Origin: Streptomyces rubellomurinus
Lineage (GTDB): Bacteria; Actinomycetota; Actinomycetes; Streptomycetales; Streptomycetaceae
Direction of reading: 5' to 3'
Length of the DNA: 64,000 bases
NCBI RefSeq assembly: GCF_000961885.1
Contig: NZ_JZKH01000021.1
Span: forward strand, 1-64,000
Part shown: one piece after another, positions 1 through 9,631 of the stretch
Layout: every line of letters starts with the position of its first letter
Numbering within the stretch: the first letter of the stretch is position 1
Made by a program: the position numbers and the translations under genes
Notes under the pieces: model-generated
What the model was told of the DNA's origin: nothing
Database searches by the model: none
The model's input: only the letters and a program-made list of their open reading frames with translations

Positions 1-41
1 CTGCAGGGGGGACCCTGTGGGAGAGTAGGACGCCGCCGAAC
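1..41 (+). rRNA. rrf: 5S rRNA, 3' end only
   Basis: The first ~41 bases match the conserved 3' portion of actinobacterial 5S rRNA: a C/G-rich helix arm followed by the gagagtagg loop-E-side segment and the closing gccgccgaac. The gene runs off the left edge. A strong intrinsic terminator follows 10 nt later, as expected at the end of an rrn operon. The exact 3' nucleotide is uncertain by one or two bases. Confidence 0.9.
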
Positions 42-51
42 AATTCTTCAG

Positions 52-85
52 AAAAGGCCCACCCGGGTTCCCGGGTGGGCCTTTT
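52..85 (+). terminator. rRNA operon terminator
   Basis: Perfect 16-bp inverted repeat (52-67 with 70-85) with a 2-nt gap, beginning with AAAA and ending with TTTT. It can terminate the rrn operon on the plus strand and the APH-type gene arriving on the minus strand. Confidence 0.9.
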
Positions 86-100
86 CGCGTTTCCGGCGGG

Positions 101-1033
101 TCAGGACCCTTCCGTCAGGAATTCGGCCAGGCGGTCGGCGAACACCGTCAGCAGGTCCAGCTGCGGTCCGTTCCGGGCGACCCGGAAGCCGTGGCGGCGG
201 CCCCAGAAGGCGGCCTGCACCGCGTGGAACTGGGACCAGCGCCGTACCCGCTCGCGGTCGAGTTCCGCCGCCTCGGCGAAGACGTCGAGGACGCGTCGGA
301 CGGCCCTGCGCGGATCGTCCGCCCCGATGAGCGTCAGTGCGCGGGACTTGAGCAGGGTGCCGGCGTCGTAGGCCGGGTCGCCGACGTAGCCCTTCGGGTC
401 GACGGCGAGCCAGGGCTCGCGGTCGGCGCGCAGGATGTTGCGGGCGTGCAGGTCCCCGTGGACGAGGGTGTCCGGTTGGCCGGGGCCGAGCTCGCGGACG
501 GTGGCGACGGCGGCCGCCACCACGCTGGCGGGCATGGTGTGCGCCAGCTCGGCCGCGTCCCGGCGCAGCTCGCGTTCCCAGGTGTCGGTCCGCTCGCTCA
601 GCCGGGGCAGCTCGGGCGGTGCGGGGACGGCGAGCCGGTGGTTGAGTCGGCCGGCGACCGTCACCAGCTGGTCGGCGTCGGGCAGTTCGGCCAGCGTCGC
701 GTGGTGGGCGCGTTCCAGCAGCATCGCGAAGCGGGGGTCGTCGCGCTCGTGCAGGCGGACGGCGCCGCGGCCGCACCAGGCCGCGAAGGCGTCCGGCTCG
801 TGGACGTTGCCGGGGTGCGGGAACGACACCTTCAGGACGGCGGGGCCGGTCGCGGGCCGCCGGACCGGGACGATGAGCCCGACGCCCCCGTGGGTCACCT
901 CGCCGTCCGGTGAGTAGCCCCAGCGCTCCAGCAACTCGTCGACGATCCGGGGCAGTTCGGCAAGCCATGCCGCCCCCGGTTCTCCCTCGCGCGCGACCGT
1001 GGCCCGCGCGAACGCCTCCGGAATCCCGATCAT
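101..1033 (-). CDS. APH-type small-molecule kinase (aminoglycoside/hydroxyurea family)
   Basis: A 310-residue phosphotransferase of the APH fold. The catalytic motif HGDLHARNIL is followed by a metal-binding segment (DPKGYVGDPAYDAG), which is characteristic of the streptomycin 6-phosphotransferase / hydroxyurea kinase branch. The N-terminal part holds the VLKVSFPHP nucleotide-binding lysine region. Family members phosphorylate aminoglycosides or related small molecules in the cytoplasm; the actual substrate cannot be read from sequence, and many chromosomal copies are not resistance genes. It lies 42 bp downstream of the DUF58 gene on the same strand and may be the last gene of that cluster. 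Confidence 0.85.
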   Translation of the reverse strand: MIGIPEAFARATVAREGEPGAAWLAELPRIVDELLERWGYSPDGEVTHGGVGLIVPVRRPATGPAVLKVSFPHPGNVHEPDAFAAWCGRGAVRLHERDDPRFAMLLERAHHATLAELPDADQLVTVAGRLNHRLAVPAPPELPRLSERTDTWERELRRDAAELAHTMPASVVAAAVATVRELGPGQPDTLVHGDLHARNILRADREPWLAVDPKGYVGDPAYDAGTLLKSRALTLIGADDPRRAVRRVLDVFAEAAELDRERVRRWSQFHAVQAAFWGRRHGFRVARNGPQLDLLTVFADRLAEFLTEGS

Positions 1034-1075
1034 CCGGGCACCCTACAGCTGTAGCGGCGCCCCCGCGGGGGCTTG

Positions 1076-2386
1076 TCAGAGGCGGCCGGCGGCCTTCAGC
1101 GCGAGGTAGGTGTCGGCGAGGGCCGGTGCGATCTGCGCGGGCGGGGCGTCGAGGACGGTGACGTTGTTCCGGCTGAGGCGGTCGGCGGTGGCGCGGCGGT
1201 CGGCGCGGGTCTGTTCGGCGGCGGCGGCGCCGTAGACGGCCTCCAGGGTGCCGCGCCCGGCGGCGAGTTCGTCCAGCCGGGGATCGGCGACGGACGCCAG
1301 CACGACCTCGTGGCGCTTGGTGAGCAGCGGCAGCAGCGGCCGCAGGCCGTCCTCGACGGGCGCCGCGTCGAGGCCGGTGAGCAGGACGATCAGCGAGCGG
1401 TGCGGGGCCATCTTCAGGGCGGTGGAGACCAGCGAGCGCATGTCGGTCTCGTTGAGGGCGGGTTCGAGCCCGGCCATGGCGTCGGTGAAGGCGGGCAGGA
1501 TCTCGCGGGGCGAACTGCCGACGACCGCGCCGCGCTTGCGGGTGTCGTGGGCGAGCAGGTCGACGCGGTCGCCGGCCCGGGTGGCCAGGGCGGTGAGCAG
1601 CAGGGCGGCGTCGAGGGCGGCGTCCAGGCGGGGGGCGTCGCCGACCCGGCCGGCGGAGGTGCGGCCGGTGTCGAGGACGATCAGGATGTGCCGGTCGCGC
1701 TCGGGGCGCCAGGTGCGGACGGCGACAGTGTGCCGGCGGGCGCTGGCGCGCCAGTCGATGGAGCGGACGTCGTCGCCGGGCAGGTACTCGCGCAGGGAGT
1801 CGAACTCGGTGCCCTGCCCGCGGGTCAACAGCGAGGTGCGGCCGTCGAGTTCGCGCAGTCGGGCGAGCCGGGAGGGCAGGTGCTTGCGGCTGGTGAACGG
1901 GGGCAGCGCGCGGACCGTCCAGGGCAGCAGGTGGGAGCCCTGGCGGGCGGCCATGCCGAGCGGGCCGAGCGAGCGGATCGTCACCTTGTGGGCGTGGTGG
2001 TCGCCGCGGCGGGTCGGGGTGAGGACGGTGACCGCGCGGCGCCGTTCGCCGCCGGGGACGGCGAGGGTGTGCCGGGAGGCGGCGTGGGCGGTGCCGGGCC
2101 GCCAGGCGGAGGGGGCCCAGGCGTCGCGGATCAGCGCCCGCAGCGGCCGCCCGGACGGGTTGGTGACGGTCAGTTCGACGGAGGCGGGCTCGCCGAGCCG
2201 GACGCGGGTGTCGCCGCCCCGCCCCAGCCGCAGGCTGCGGACGGGTGCGGCGAGCACGAGGTCGACCACGACGGCGAGCAGCACCGTGCCGGTGACGAGG
2301 GCGATCCCGGTCCAGGACGGCAGCAGCAGGCCCACGACGAGCGCGCCGAGCGCGGCGAGCAGGGCGGTTCGCCCGGTGAGGGCCAT
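1076..2386 (-). CDS. DUF58 domain membrane protein
   Basis: 436 residues. Two N-terminal hydrophobic segments (roughly residues 8-48) anchor it in the membrane. The centre carries the DUF58 signature, EYLPGDDVRSIDWRASARR, followed by a vWA-like strand (HILIVLDTG). DUF58 proteins are co-encoded with MoxR AAA+ ATPases and are thought to act as their partners in maturing protein complexes; the client here is unknown. The start is set by AGGAGTG about 9 nt upstream. The MoxR gene lies 61 bp upstream on the same strand. Confidence 0.9.
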   Translation of the reverse strand: MALTGRTALLAALGALVVGLLLPSWTGIALVTGTVLLAVVVDLVLAAPVRSLRLGRGGDTRVRLGEPASVELTVTNPSGRPLRALIRDAWAPSAWRPGTAHAASRHTLAVPGGERRRAVTVLTPTRRGDHHAHKVTIRSLGPLGMAARQGSHLLPWTVRALPPFTSRKHLPSRLARLRELDGRTSLLTRGQGTEFDSLREYLPGDDVRSIDWRASARRHTVAVRTWRPERDRHILIVLDTGRTSAGRVGDAPRLDAALDAALLLTALATRAGDRVDLLAHDTRKRGAVVGSSPREILPAFTDAMAGLEPALNETDMRSLVSTALKMAPHRSLIVLLTGLDAAPVEDGLRPLLPLLTKRHEVVLASVADPRLDELAAGRGTLEAVYGAAAAEQTRADRRATADRLSRNNVTVLDAPPAQIAPALADTYLALKAAGRL

Positions 2387-2447
2387 GCGGTGGCACTCCT
2401 TCGAGGGGTGGTGAGCCGGTGGGGCCGGGAAGGGGTCGGACGGCTGG

Positions 2448-3496
<1,049 letters not shown>

Positions 3497-3500
<4 letters not shown>

Positions 3501-4726
3501 GGGTTCCGTACCTGCCTTTCGAGGGCGTCGAGGTCGTCGGCGAGCCGGAGCAGTGCGGCGTCGTCGGTCGGGGGCGGGCCGTACAGCAGGGCCCGTACGT
3601 CCCCGGCGGACTGCTCGGGGTGGCGGTCGGCCAGGGCCGCGCAGAGGGCGTCGGGGTCGGGTGCGCCGGCCCGGAGCGGGACGCCCAGGGCGGGGGCGAG
3701 GCGGTGGGCGGCGGCGCGGCGCAGCGCCTGGGCGGCGCGGCCGTGGGCCTTGGCGCGCCGGTAGAGCCGGGCGCGGCCTTCGGTGGTCTCGCTGGCGCGG
3801 ACCACGACGGGCAGGTTCTCGCTGACCACCGGGCCGAGCCGGCGGCCGCGCCAGAGGGCGGCGAGCACGGCGGCGACGGCGAGTTGGCGCAGGGCCCAGT
3901 GCCAGCCGTCCGGGACGAAGTCGCCGAAGGTCTTGGGGTGGGCGGCCTTGGGCAGCGGGACGCTGTAGTCGGGCAGGTGCCAGGTGAGGGCGGGCTGCGA
4001 GCCGAGCAGGCCGAGGGCGAGCGAGGCGTTGCCGGCGACGGTGAGTTCGCCGTTCTGCAGGAAGACGCCGCTGCCGAGCACGACGACGTCGCGGGTGCCG
4101 TCGTCGAGCGGGGTGCGGACGAGTGCGTAGCCGTGGCCGCGCGGGTAGCAGCCCTCGCCGCGGCTGCCGCTGGTGTACAGCATGCCGCCGGTCTCGGCGT
4201 CGCCGGCCCGGACGGCCTCGGGCAGGGAGCAGCCGGCGTTCGCGGGGCGGACGGGGGCGTAGGGGAGGCCGCCGTCCTCCTCGGAGCTGCGGATGCCGGG
4301 GGCGAGCGCGCTGAGGGCGGTGGGGCCGGGGGCGATGAGCACCAGCCGGGTGTGCCGGGCCGCGGCGATCGCGCGCAGCTGGTCGGGGGTGAGCAGGTCC
4401 GGTTCGGGCAGCACGAGGGTGTCGGGGCCGGCCGGGTGGGCGGTGGGGTCGGTGGTGAGCCGGGTGGCCAGGCCCTGCTGTTCGAGCAGCGCGTACGCGG
4501 CGTGGGCGCCGTCGCGGTCGTACGAGCGCGGGTCGATCGTCGGGTACTCGCGGTCGCGGCCGAGGGCGACGACGGTGACGGCGCCGATCAGCAGGACGGC
4601 GAGGAACGCCAGGTACCAGCGGGCCCGGCGGAGCAGTCCGCGCCCGGTGGGGGCGAGGCTGGTCGGGGCGGTGCGGGTCGGCTGTTCGGCCGCGGGCGGG
4701 GCGGGGGCGGGAACGGTGCTGGTCAT
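3497..4726 (-). CDS. DUF4350 domain membrane protein
   Basis: 409 residues. A Pro-rich cytoplasmic N-terminus is followed by a transmembrane helix (about residues 36-55). A large extracytoplasmic domain follows, containing DRDGAHAAYALLEQQG and LVLPEPDLLTPDQLRAI, the DUF4350 (GATase-like) region. A second helix near residues 275-293 precedes a cytoplasmic tail rich in Arg and Ala. The start ATG overlaps the stop of the DUF4129 gene by 4 bp (ATGA), and its own stop overlaps the MoxR start. Function is unknown. Its fixed place between DUF4129 and MoxR genes suggests a membrane partner of the MoxR system. Confidence 0.85.
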
Positions 4727-5412
4727 GCCGCCCCTCCTGCGGTCGCGGTGGTGGCCGGGGTGGCGGCGTGGACCGGTCGGGTGCGTTCCAGCGTCCGGTC
4801 GAGGTCGTGCAGCAGCTGGTAGGCGGCCTGGTCGGCGGTGCGCTCGCCGAAGGCGATGTCGTCGAAGGTGCGGGCGGCGGCGGCCAGCGCGGCGGCGTGC
4901 TCGGGCAGGGCGCGGCCGGCTTCGGCGGCGGCCTCGTCGGCGGTGCGGCCGGGGCGGGTGTCGAGCAGGGTGCGCTCCTCCAGGGCCCTGACCAGGGCGC
5001 GCATCTGCTCGCGGACGGCCTCCTCCCAGCGTCCGGCGGCGGCGTGTGCGGCGGCGTCGGCGCGGTACCGGTCGGCGCTGCGCGGGCCCTCGACGCCGTA
5101 CACGTCGAGGACGGTGCGGGCGGCGCGCTTGGGCGCGCCGAGGCGCCACCAGAGCGCGGCGGCGATCAGCAGGGCGACGACGATGAAGAACAGCAGGCCG
5201 GTGGTGCCGCTGGTGCCGTCACCGGAGATGCCGTTGAGCGAGCTGGTGATGTGGTCGTTGATCCAGTCCATGGCCCGTTCCAGGACGGACGGATCGTGCT
5301 TGTGGTACCCGGCCTTGAGCAGTTCGTCGCGGGCGGCCTCGCGCGCCGGGTCCCGCGGAACGGTGACCGGTGCGCCGTCGGCCGGCAGCGGCATGTCCCC
5401 CCAGTTCGGCAT
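4723..5412 (-). CDS. DUF4129 domain membrane protein
   Basis: 229 residues with one clear membrane helix (about residues 70-87, GLLFFIVVALLIAAALWW). The C-terminal cytoplasmic half, with RWEEAVREQMRALVRALEER and RTADEAAAEAGRALPEH, is the DUF4129 domain. It starts 5 bp after the stop of the upstream membrane-protein gene and ends in a 4-bp overlap with the DUF4350 start, so all are probably one transcript. A slightly shorter start at Met7 is possible. The role is unknown; DUF4129 proteins commonly travel with MoxR/DUF58 genes. Confidence 0.85.
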   Translation of the reverse strand: MPNWGDMPLPADGAPVTVPRDPAREAARDELLKAGYHKHDPSVLERAMDWINDHITSSLNGISGDGTSGTTGLLFFIVVALLIAAALWWRLGAPKRAARTVLDVYGVEGPRSADRYRADAAAHAAAGRWEEAVREQMRALVRALEERTLLDTRPGRTADEAAAEAGRALPEHAAALAAAARTFDDIAFGERTADQAAYQLLHDLDRTLERTRPVHAATPATTATAGGAA

Positions 5413-5417
5413 CCGGT

Positions 5418-6572
5418 TCAGCGCCCCGCGGGGGCGGGCCGGTCGGCCGGGGCGGCGTCCTGCTCGGGCAGGGCGGCGGCGCGGGCGAGTTCGATGTCCA
5501 GGGCCTCGCGGCGGATGCGCTGGTCGATGTAGACCAGGACGCCGACGACGGCCAGGAACGGGATGGTGAGGGTGGAGGCGAGCAGCCCGGCGACCGCGTC
5601 GGTGATCAGCATCGCGGTGGACTCGTTGAGGGTGCCGTCGAACGAGGCCTGGCGGTTCAGGTCGGCGAAGCCGAGGAGGAAGCCGAGGATGCGGAACGGC
5701 ATGGCGATGACCATGGTGGCGACCAGCGCGAACAGCCGGGCGACCAGGGAGATGCCGAGGACGCGCCACCAGGCGCCGCCCACCAGGCGGCGGGAGCGGG
5801 AGAGCGCGGTCAGCACGCCCTGCTTCTCCAGCATCAGGGCGGGGGCGGCCAGGCTGAACCGGATCCACAGCCAGAAGCCGACCGGGAGGGTCATCAGGCC
5901 GACCAGGAACAGCAGGGCGGCGGTGCCGAAGGAGACGCTGCCGCCGCGGTCGTAGAGGTACCAGGGGGTGAACCCGAGCAGCATCACCCCGGCGGAGAGC
6001 AGGGCGGTGAGCGTGGTCAGCCCGAGCAGCTGCAGCAGCCGGGGGCGGGCTTCGCGCCAGGCCTCGCCGGCGGTCACCGGGCGGCCGAGGACGGCGCGGC
6101 TGACGACCACGGTGAGCAGCGCCGCGGCGAGCGCGCCGAGCAGCAGGGTCAGCGGCAGGGTGGCGAAGGTGGTCGTGAACTGGGTGTTGTCGCCGGTCTT
6201 GCCCTTGGCCAGGGCCAGTTCGACGGCGACCACGCCGGCCTGTTGGAGGACGGCGAAGCCGAGCGAGAGGGTCAGGACGGTCCGCCAGTAGCGGCGGACG
6301 GTGGTGACGGCGCCGTCGAGCAGTTCGCCGATGCCGAGCGGGCGCAGCGGGATGACGCCGGGCCGGGGGCCGCGCGGGGCGCTCCAGGCGGACGGGCCGC
6401 GGCCGCCGGGCCGGGCCTGGCCGTACTGGCTGCCCCGGACGGGTGCCTGCGGGGTGGTCTGCGGTGGTGCCGACGGGCCGGGCACGGCGGCGGGCGCGTC
6501 GGCCGGGGGCCGGGCGCCGTCGCGGGACGGCTCGGACGAGCCGGGCGAGGCCCAGCCCGGAGTGTCGGTCAT
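5418..6572 (-). CDS. Polytopic membrane protein (glycerophosphodiester phosphodiesterase membrane-domain type)
   Basis: 384 residues. The first ~85 are a low-complexity Pro/Gly/Ser cytoplasmic tail, then PLRPLGIGELLDGAVTTVRR introduces about six membrane helices. This layout matches actinobacterial proteins described as having a GlpQ-type membrane domain without the phosphodiesterase domain. The start is fixed by GAGGAG upstream. It is the first gene of the minus-strand MoxR cluster and is divergent from mtrA, with 286 bp between the starts. No enzymatic activity is predicted. Confidence 0.75.
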   Translation of the reverse strand: MTDTPGWASPGSSEPSRDGARPPADAPAAVPGPSAPPQTTPQAPVRGSQYGQARPGGRGPSAWSAPRGPRPGVIPLRPLGIGELLDGAVTTVRRYWRTVLTLSLGFAVLQQAGVVAVELALAKGKTGDNTQFTTTFATLPLTLLLGALAAALLTVVVSRAVLGRPVTAGEAWREARPRLLQLLGLTTLTALLSAGVMLLGFTPWYLYDRGGSVSFGTAALLFLVGLMTLPVGFWLWIRFSLAAPALMLEKQGVLTALSRSRRLVGGAWWRVLGISLVARLFALVATMVIAMPFRILGFLLGFADLNRQASFDGTLNESTAMLITDAVAGLLASTLTIPFLAVVGVLVYIDQRIRREALDIELARAAALPEQDAAPADRPAPAGR

Positions 6573-6808
6573 CACTGCTCCTCGGAGGGGCGTCACGGGC
6601 GCGGCTCCGGGCGATCTTTCGCCCGCGCGCAGCGCCCATCGTGCCATGGGGCCAGGACCGGCCCCAGGGGGATCCGGCCGCGGATCGGAAACGGGGGTCC
6701 GCGGGGCGCCGCGGGCGGGTCCGGGGGCCGTCCGCAGGTGCCCCGACCAGGGCTGTTCGCCCGTTTTGACCGGAATTCGCCGGTGTCGGAGTTGGCCGTT
6801 GTGGAGCA

Positions 6809-6836
6809 TTGGCACTGCTGTGCGGCAGGTCACAAT
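6809..6836 (+). promoter_or_regulatory. Candidate mtrA promoter
   Basis: TTGGCA (6809-6814) and CACAAT (6831-6836) are separated by 16 bp and lie 22 bp before the mtrA start. The -10 box overlaps a GTCACA element; MtrA of actinobacteria is reported to recognise GTCAC/GTAAC-like repeats, so autoregulation is possible. This is pattern-based only. Confidence 0.4.
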
Positions 6837-6858
6837 CCGGTAATGAGAAGATGGACCC

Positions 6859-7536
6859 ATGAAGGGACGCGTCCTCGTCGTTGATGACGACTCCGCACTG
6901 GCCGAGATGCTCGGCATTGTGCTGCGTGGTGAGGGTTTCGAGCCGTTTTTCGTCGCGGATGGGGACAGGGCGCTAGCCGCGTTCCGGGAGACCAAGCCCG
7001 ACCTGGTCCTGCTCGACCTGATGCTGCCCGGCCGGGACGGCATCGACGTCTGCCGGCAGATCAGGGCGGAGTCGGGGATCCCGATCGTCATGCTGACCGC
7101 GAAGACCGACACGGTCGACGTCGTGGTGGGCCTGGAGTCGGGTGCCGACGACTACGTCACCAAGCCGTTCAAGCCCAAGGAGCTGGTGGCCCGGGTGCGT
7201 GCGCGGCTGCGCCGTGCCGAGGAGCCGACGCCCGAGCAGCTGACCATCGGCGACCTGGTGATCGACGTGGCCGGCCACTCGGTGAAGCGGGACGGCCGGG
7301 GCATCCCGCTGACTCCGCTGGAGTTCGACCTGCTGGTCGCGCTGGCCCGCAAGCCCTGGCAGGTGTTCACCCGCGAGGTGCTGCTGGAGCAGGTCTGGGG
7401 CTACCGGCACGCGGCGGACACCCGGCTGGTCAACGTCCACGTCCAGCGCCTGCGTTCGAAGATCGAGAAGGACCCGGAGCGTCCGGAGATCGTGGTGACG
7501 GTCCGCGGCGTGGGTTACAAGGCCGGGCCCAGCTGA
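6859..7536 (+). CDS. mtrA: Response regulator MtrA
   Basis: 225 residues of OmpR/PhoB type. The receiver domain (1-120) has Asp10-Asp11, the phospho-acceptor Asp53 (LLDLMLPG) and Lys in VTKPFKP. The C-terminal winged helix contains LTPLEFDLLVALARKPWQVFTREVLLEQVWGY. The sequence and the downstream mtrB-lpqB order identify it as MtrA, the essential or near-essential actinobacterial regulator of cell-envelope, division and, in Streptomyces, developmental and antibiotic genes. The kinase gene begins 1 bp after its stop. Confidence 0.97.
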   Translation: MKGRVLVVDDDSALAEMLGIVLRGEGFEPFFVADGDRALAAFRETKPDLVLLDLMLPGRDGIDVCRQIRAESGIPIVMLTAKTDTVDVVVGLESGADDYVTKPFKPKELVARVRARLRRAEEPTPEQLTIGDLVIDVAGHSVKRDGRGIPLTPLEFDLLVALARKPWQVFTREVLLEQVWGYRHAADTRLVNVHVQRLRSKIEKDPERPEIVVTVRGVGYKAGPS

Positions 7537-7537
7537 C

Positions 7538-9631
7538 GTGACGGACCAGGCTGGCGACACCCCGTCGGGTTCCGCGACCGACGGGGCCGGTGCCGTGCGC
7601 GGGGACGTGCTCAGTTCGACCACCTCGACCGCCCGCCGCCGGCGCGGCCCGCGCGGGGTGTTCGGGCTGTTCACCCGTCAGCTGCGCCGACCGGTGGGCC
7701 GGGCGGCGGTGCTGTACCGCCGGTCGATCCAGGTGCGCGTGGTCGCGGTGTCCCTGCTGCTGTCGATCGCGGTCGTCCTGGTGCTCGGCGTGGTCGTGGT
7801 GGCGCAGGTGCGCACCGGTCTGCTGGACACCAAGATGGGCGCCGCGCGCGAGCAGGCCAGGATCGGGTTCCAGGCCGAGCTGAAGAAGATCGACGAGGCC
7901 AAGGACCAGCGGCTGCGGGGCACCGCCGACTCGACCAGCGAGGACACCGGCACCTGGCTGCTGCGCCGGGTCAACGACCTGGCGGCGAGCGGGCAGACGG
8001 TGTACTCGGTGATCGCGATGGCGCCGGGCACCGGGGCCGTCGTCCCCGACACCGGCTTCGCGCCGCGCTACACCGGCGACATCCTGCCCACCAGCGTCCC
8101 GGACAGCCTGCGCGACAAGGTGCACGTCGAGCCCGGCCAGATGTTCGACCAGCCGACCCGGATCCACCGGGCGGACGGCCGCTCCGAGCCCGGGCTGGCC
8201 CTGGGCATGCAGTTCGTCGGCCCGTCCGGCACCAGCTACCAGCTGTTCTACGTGTTCTCCTTCGGCCAGGAGACCGACACCCTCAACCTGATCACCGGCA
8301 CCCTGGCGACCGCCGGCGTGTTCGTGGTGATCCTCATGGGCGCCATCGCCTGGGTCGTGGTGCGCCAGGTGGTCACCCCGGTCCGGATGGCCGCCGGCAT
8401 CTCCGAGCGCCTTGCGGACGGGCACCTGGAGGAGCGGATGAAGGTGACCGGGACGGACGACATCGCCCGCCTCGGCGAGTCCTTCAACCGGATGGCCAAC
8501 GCCCTGCAGGCGCAGATCCGCCAGCTGGAGGAGCTGTCCCGGGTGCAGCGCCGGTTCGTCTCGGACGTGTCGCACGAGCTGCGCACCCCGCTGACCACCG
8601 TCCGGATGGCCGCCGACCTGATCTACGACAGCCGCGAGGACCTGGACCCGATGGCGGCCCGCTCGGCGGAGCTGCTGCAGGGCCAGCTGGACCGCTTCGA
8701 GTCGCTGCTCGCCGACCTGCTGGAGATCAGCCGCTTCGACGCCGGCGCGGCGATCCTGGACGCCGAGCCCGTCGACCTGCGCGAGATCGTCACCCGGGTC
8801 GTCGAGGCCGCCGAACCGCTCGCCGAGGCCAAGGGCAGCGCCGTGGTGATCCGCGGCGACGGCGAGCCGGTGCTGGCCGAGGTGGACTCCCGCCGGATCG
8901 AGCGCATCCTGCGCAACCTGGTGGTCAACGCGCTGGAGCACGGCGAGGGCCGCGACGTGGTGGTCCGGCTGGGCTCGGCGGACGGCGCCGTCGCGGTCGG
9001 CGTGCGCGACTACGGCATCGGACTCAAGCCGGGCGAGGCCTCCCGGGTCTTCCACCGCTTCTGGCGGGCCGACCCGTCCCGGGTGCGGACCACCGGCGGC
9101 ACCGGCCTCGGCCTGTCCATCGCGGTCGAGGACGCCCACCTGCACGGTGGCTGGCTGCAGGCCTGGGGCGAGCCCGGCGGCGGCTCGCACTTCCGGCTCA
9201 CCCTGCCGCGCACCCGCGGCGGGGAGATCAGCCGGGCGCCGTTCCGGCTGGAGCCGGAGGACTCCCGCAACAACCGTGGCCTCGGCACCTACGGGATGCC
9301 GTACCGGCGGGCGATCGCCCCGGCGGGCGCGACGGCGCTGAGCGCCGCCGAGGAGCCGGCCGAGACGCCGGAGGGCGTCGGCAGCGGGCTCGGCAGCGGG
9401 CTGGGCGGGGTGCTCAACATCGACCTGGGCCGGCAGCGGCTGCCCGAGGGCCCGCGCTCGGACCCCTCGGACGTGCGGACGGCGGGGGCCGGGTACGGTG
9501 CCACCGGCGCCCAGGTCATGGTGGACCCGACGCCCGGGCGGCCGTCGGTGGCAGCGCGGACGGCGGAGCCGGGCGTGACGGGCGGGACGGACCTGGAGGG
9601 GTCGCAGCGTGCGAAGGACGAGCGGGACTGA
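7538..9631 (+). CDS. mtrB: Sensor histidine kinase MtrB
   Basis: 697 residues from a GTG one base after mtrA. A basic cytoplasmic N-terminus precedes TM1 (about 67-90), an extracytoplasmic sensor region follows, and TM2 lies near 253-277. HAMP, HisKA and HATPase domains come next. The phospho-accepting His346 lies in SDVSHELRTPL; N-box NLVVNALEHGEG and G-box DYGIGL/GTGLGLSIA are intact. The last ~130 residues are a Gly/Pro/Ala-rich tail. MtrB phosphorylates MtrA, and its extracytoplasmic side is modulated by LpqB. Confidence 0.97.
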   Translation: MTDQAGDTPSGSATDGAGAVRGDVLSSTTSTARRRRGPRGVFGLFTRQLRRPVGRAAVLYRRSIQVRVVAVSLLLSIAVVLVLGVVVVAQVRTGLLDTKMGAAREQARIGFQAELKKIDEAKDQRLRGTADSTSEDTGTWLLRRVNDLAASGQTVYSVIAMAPGTGAVVPDTGFAPRYTGDILPTSVPDSLRDKVHVEPGQMFDQPTRIHRADGRSEPGLALGMQFVGPSGTSYQLFYVFSFGQETDTLNLITGTLATAGVFVVILMGAIAWVVVRQVVTPVRMAAGISERLADGHLEERMKVTGTDDIARLGESFNRMANALQAQIRQLEELSRVQRRFVSDVSHELRTPLTTVRMAADLIYDSREDLDPMAARSAELLQGQLDRFESLLADLLEISRFDAGAAILDAEPVDLREIVTRVVEAAEPLAEAKGSAVVIRGDGEPVLAEVDSRRIERILRNLVVNALEHGEGRDVVVRLGSADGAVAVGVRDYGIGLKPGEASRVFHRFWRADPSRVRTTGGTGLGLSIAVEDAHLHGGWLQAWGEPGGGSHFRLTLPRTRGGEISRAPFRLEPEDSRNNRGLGTYGMPYRRAIAPAGATALSAAEEPAETPEGVGSGLGSGLGGVLNIDLGRQRLPEGPRSDPSDVRTAGAGYGATGAQVMVDPTPGRPSVAARTAEPGVTGGTDLEGSQRAKDERD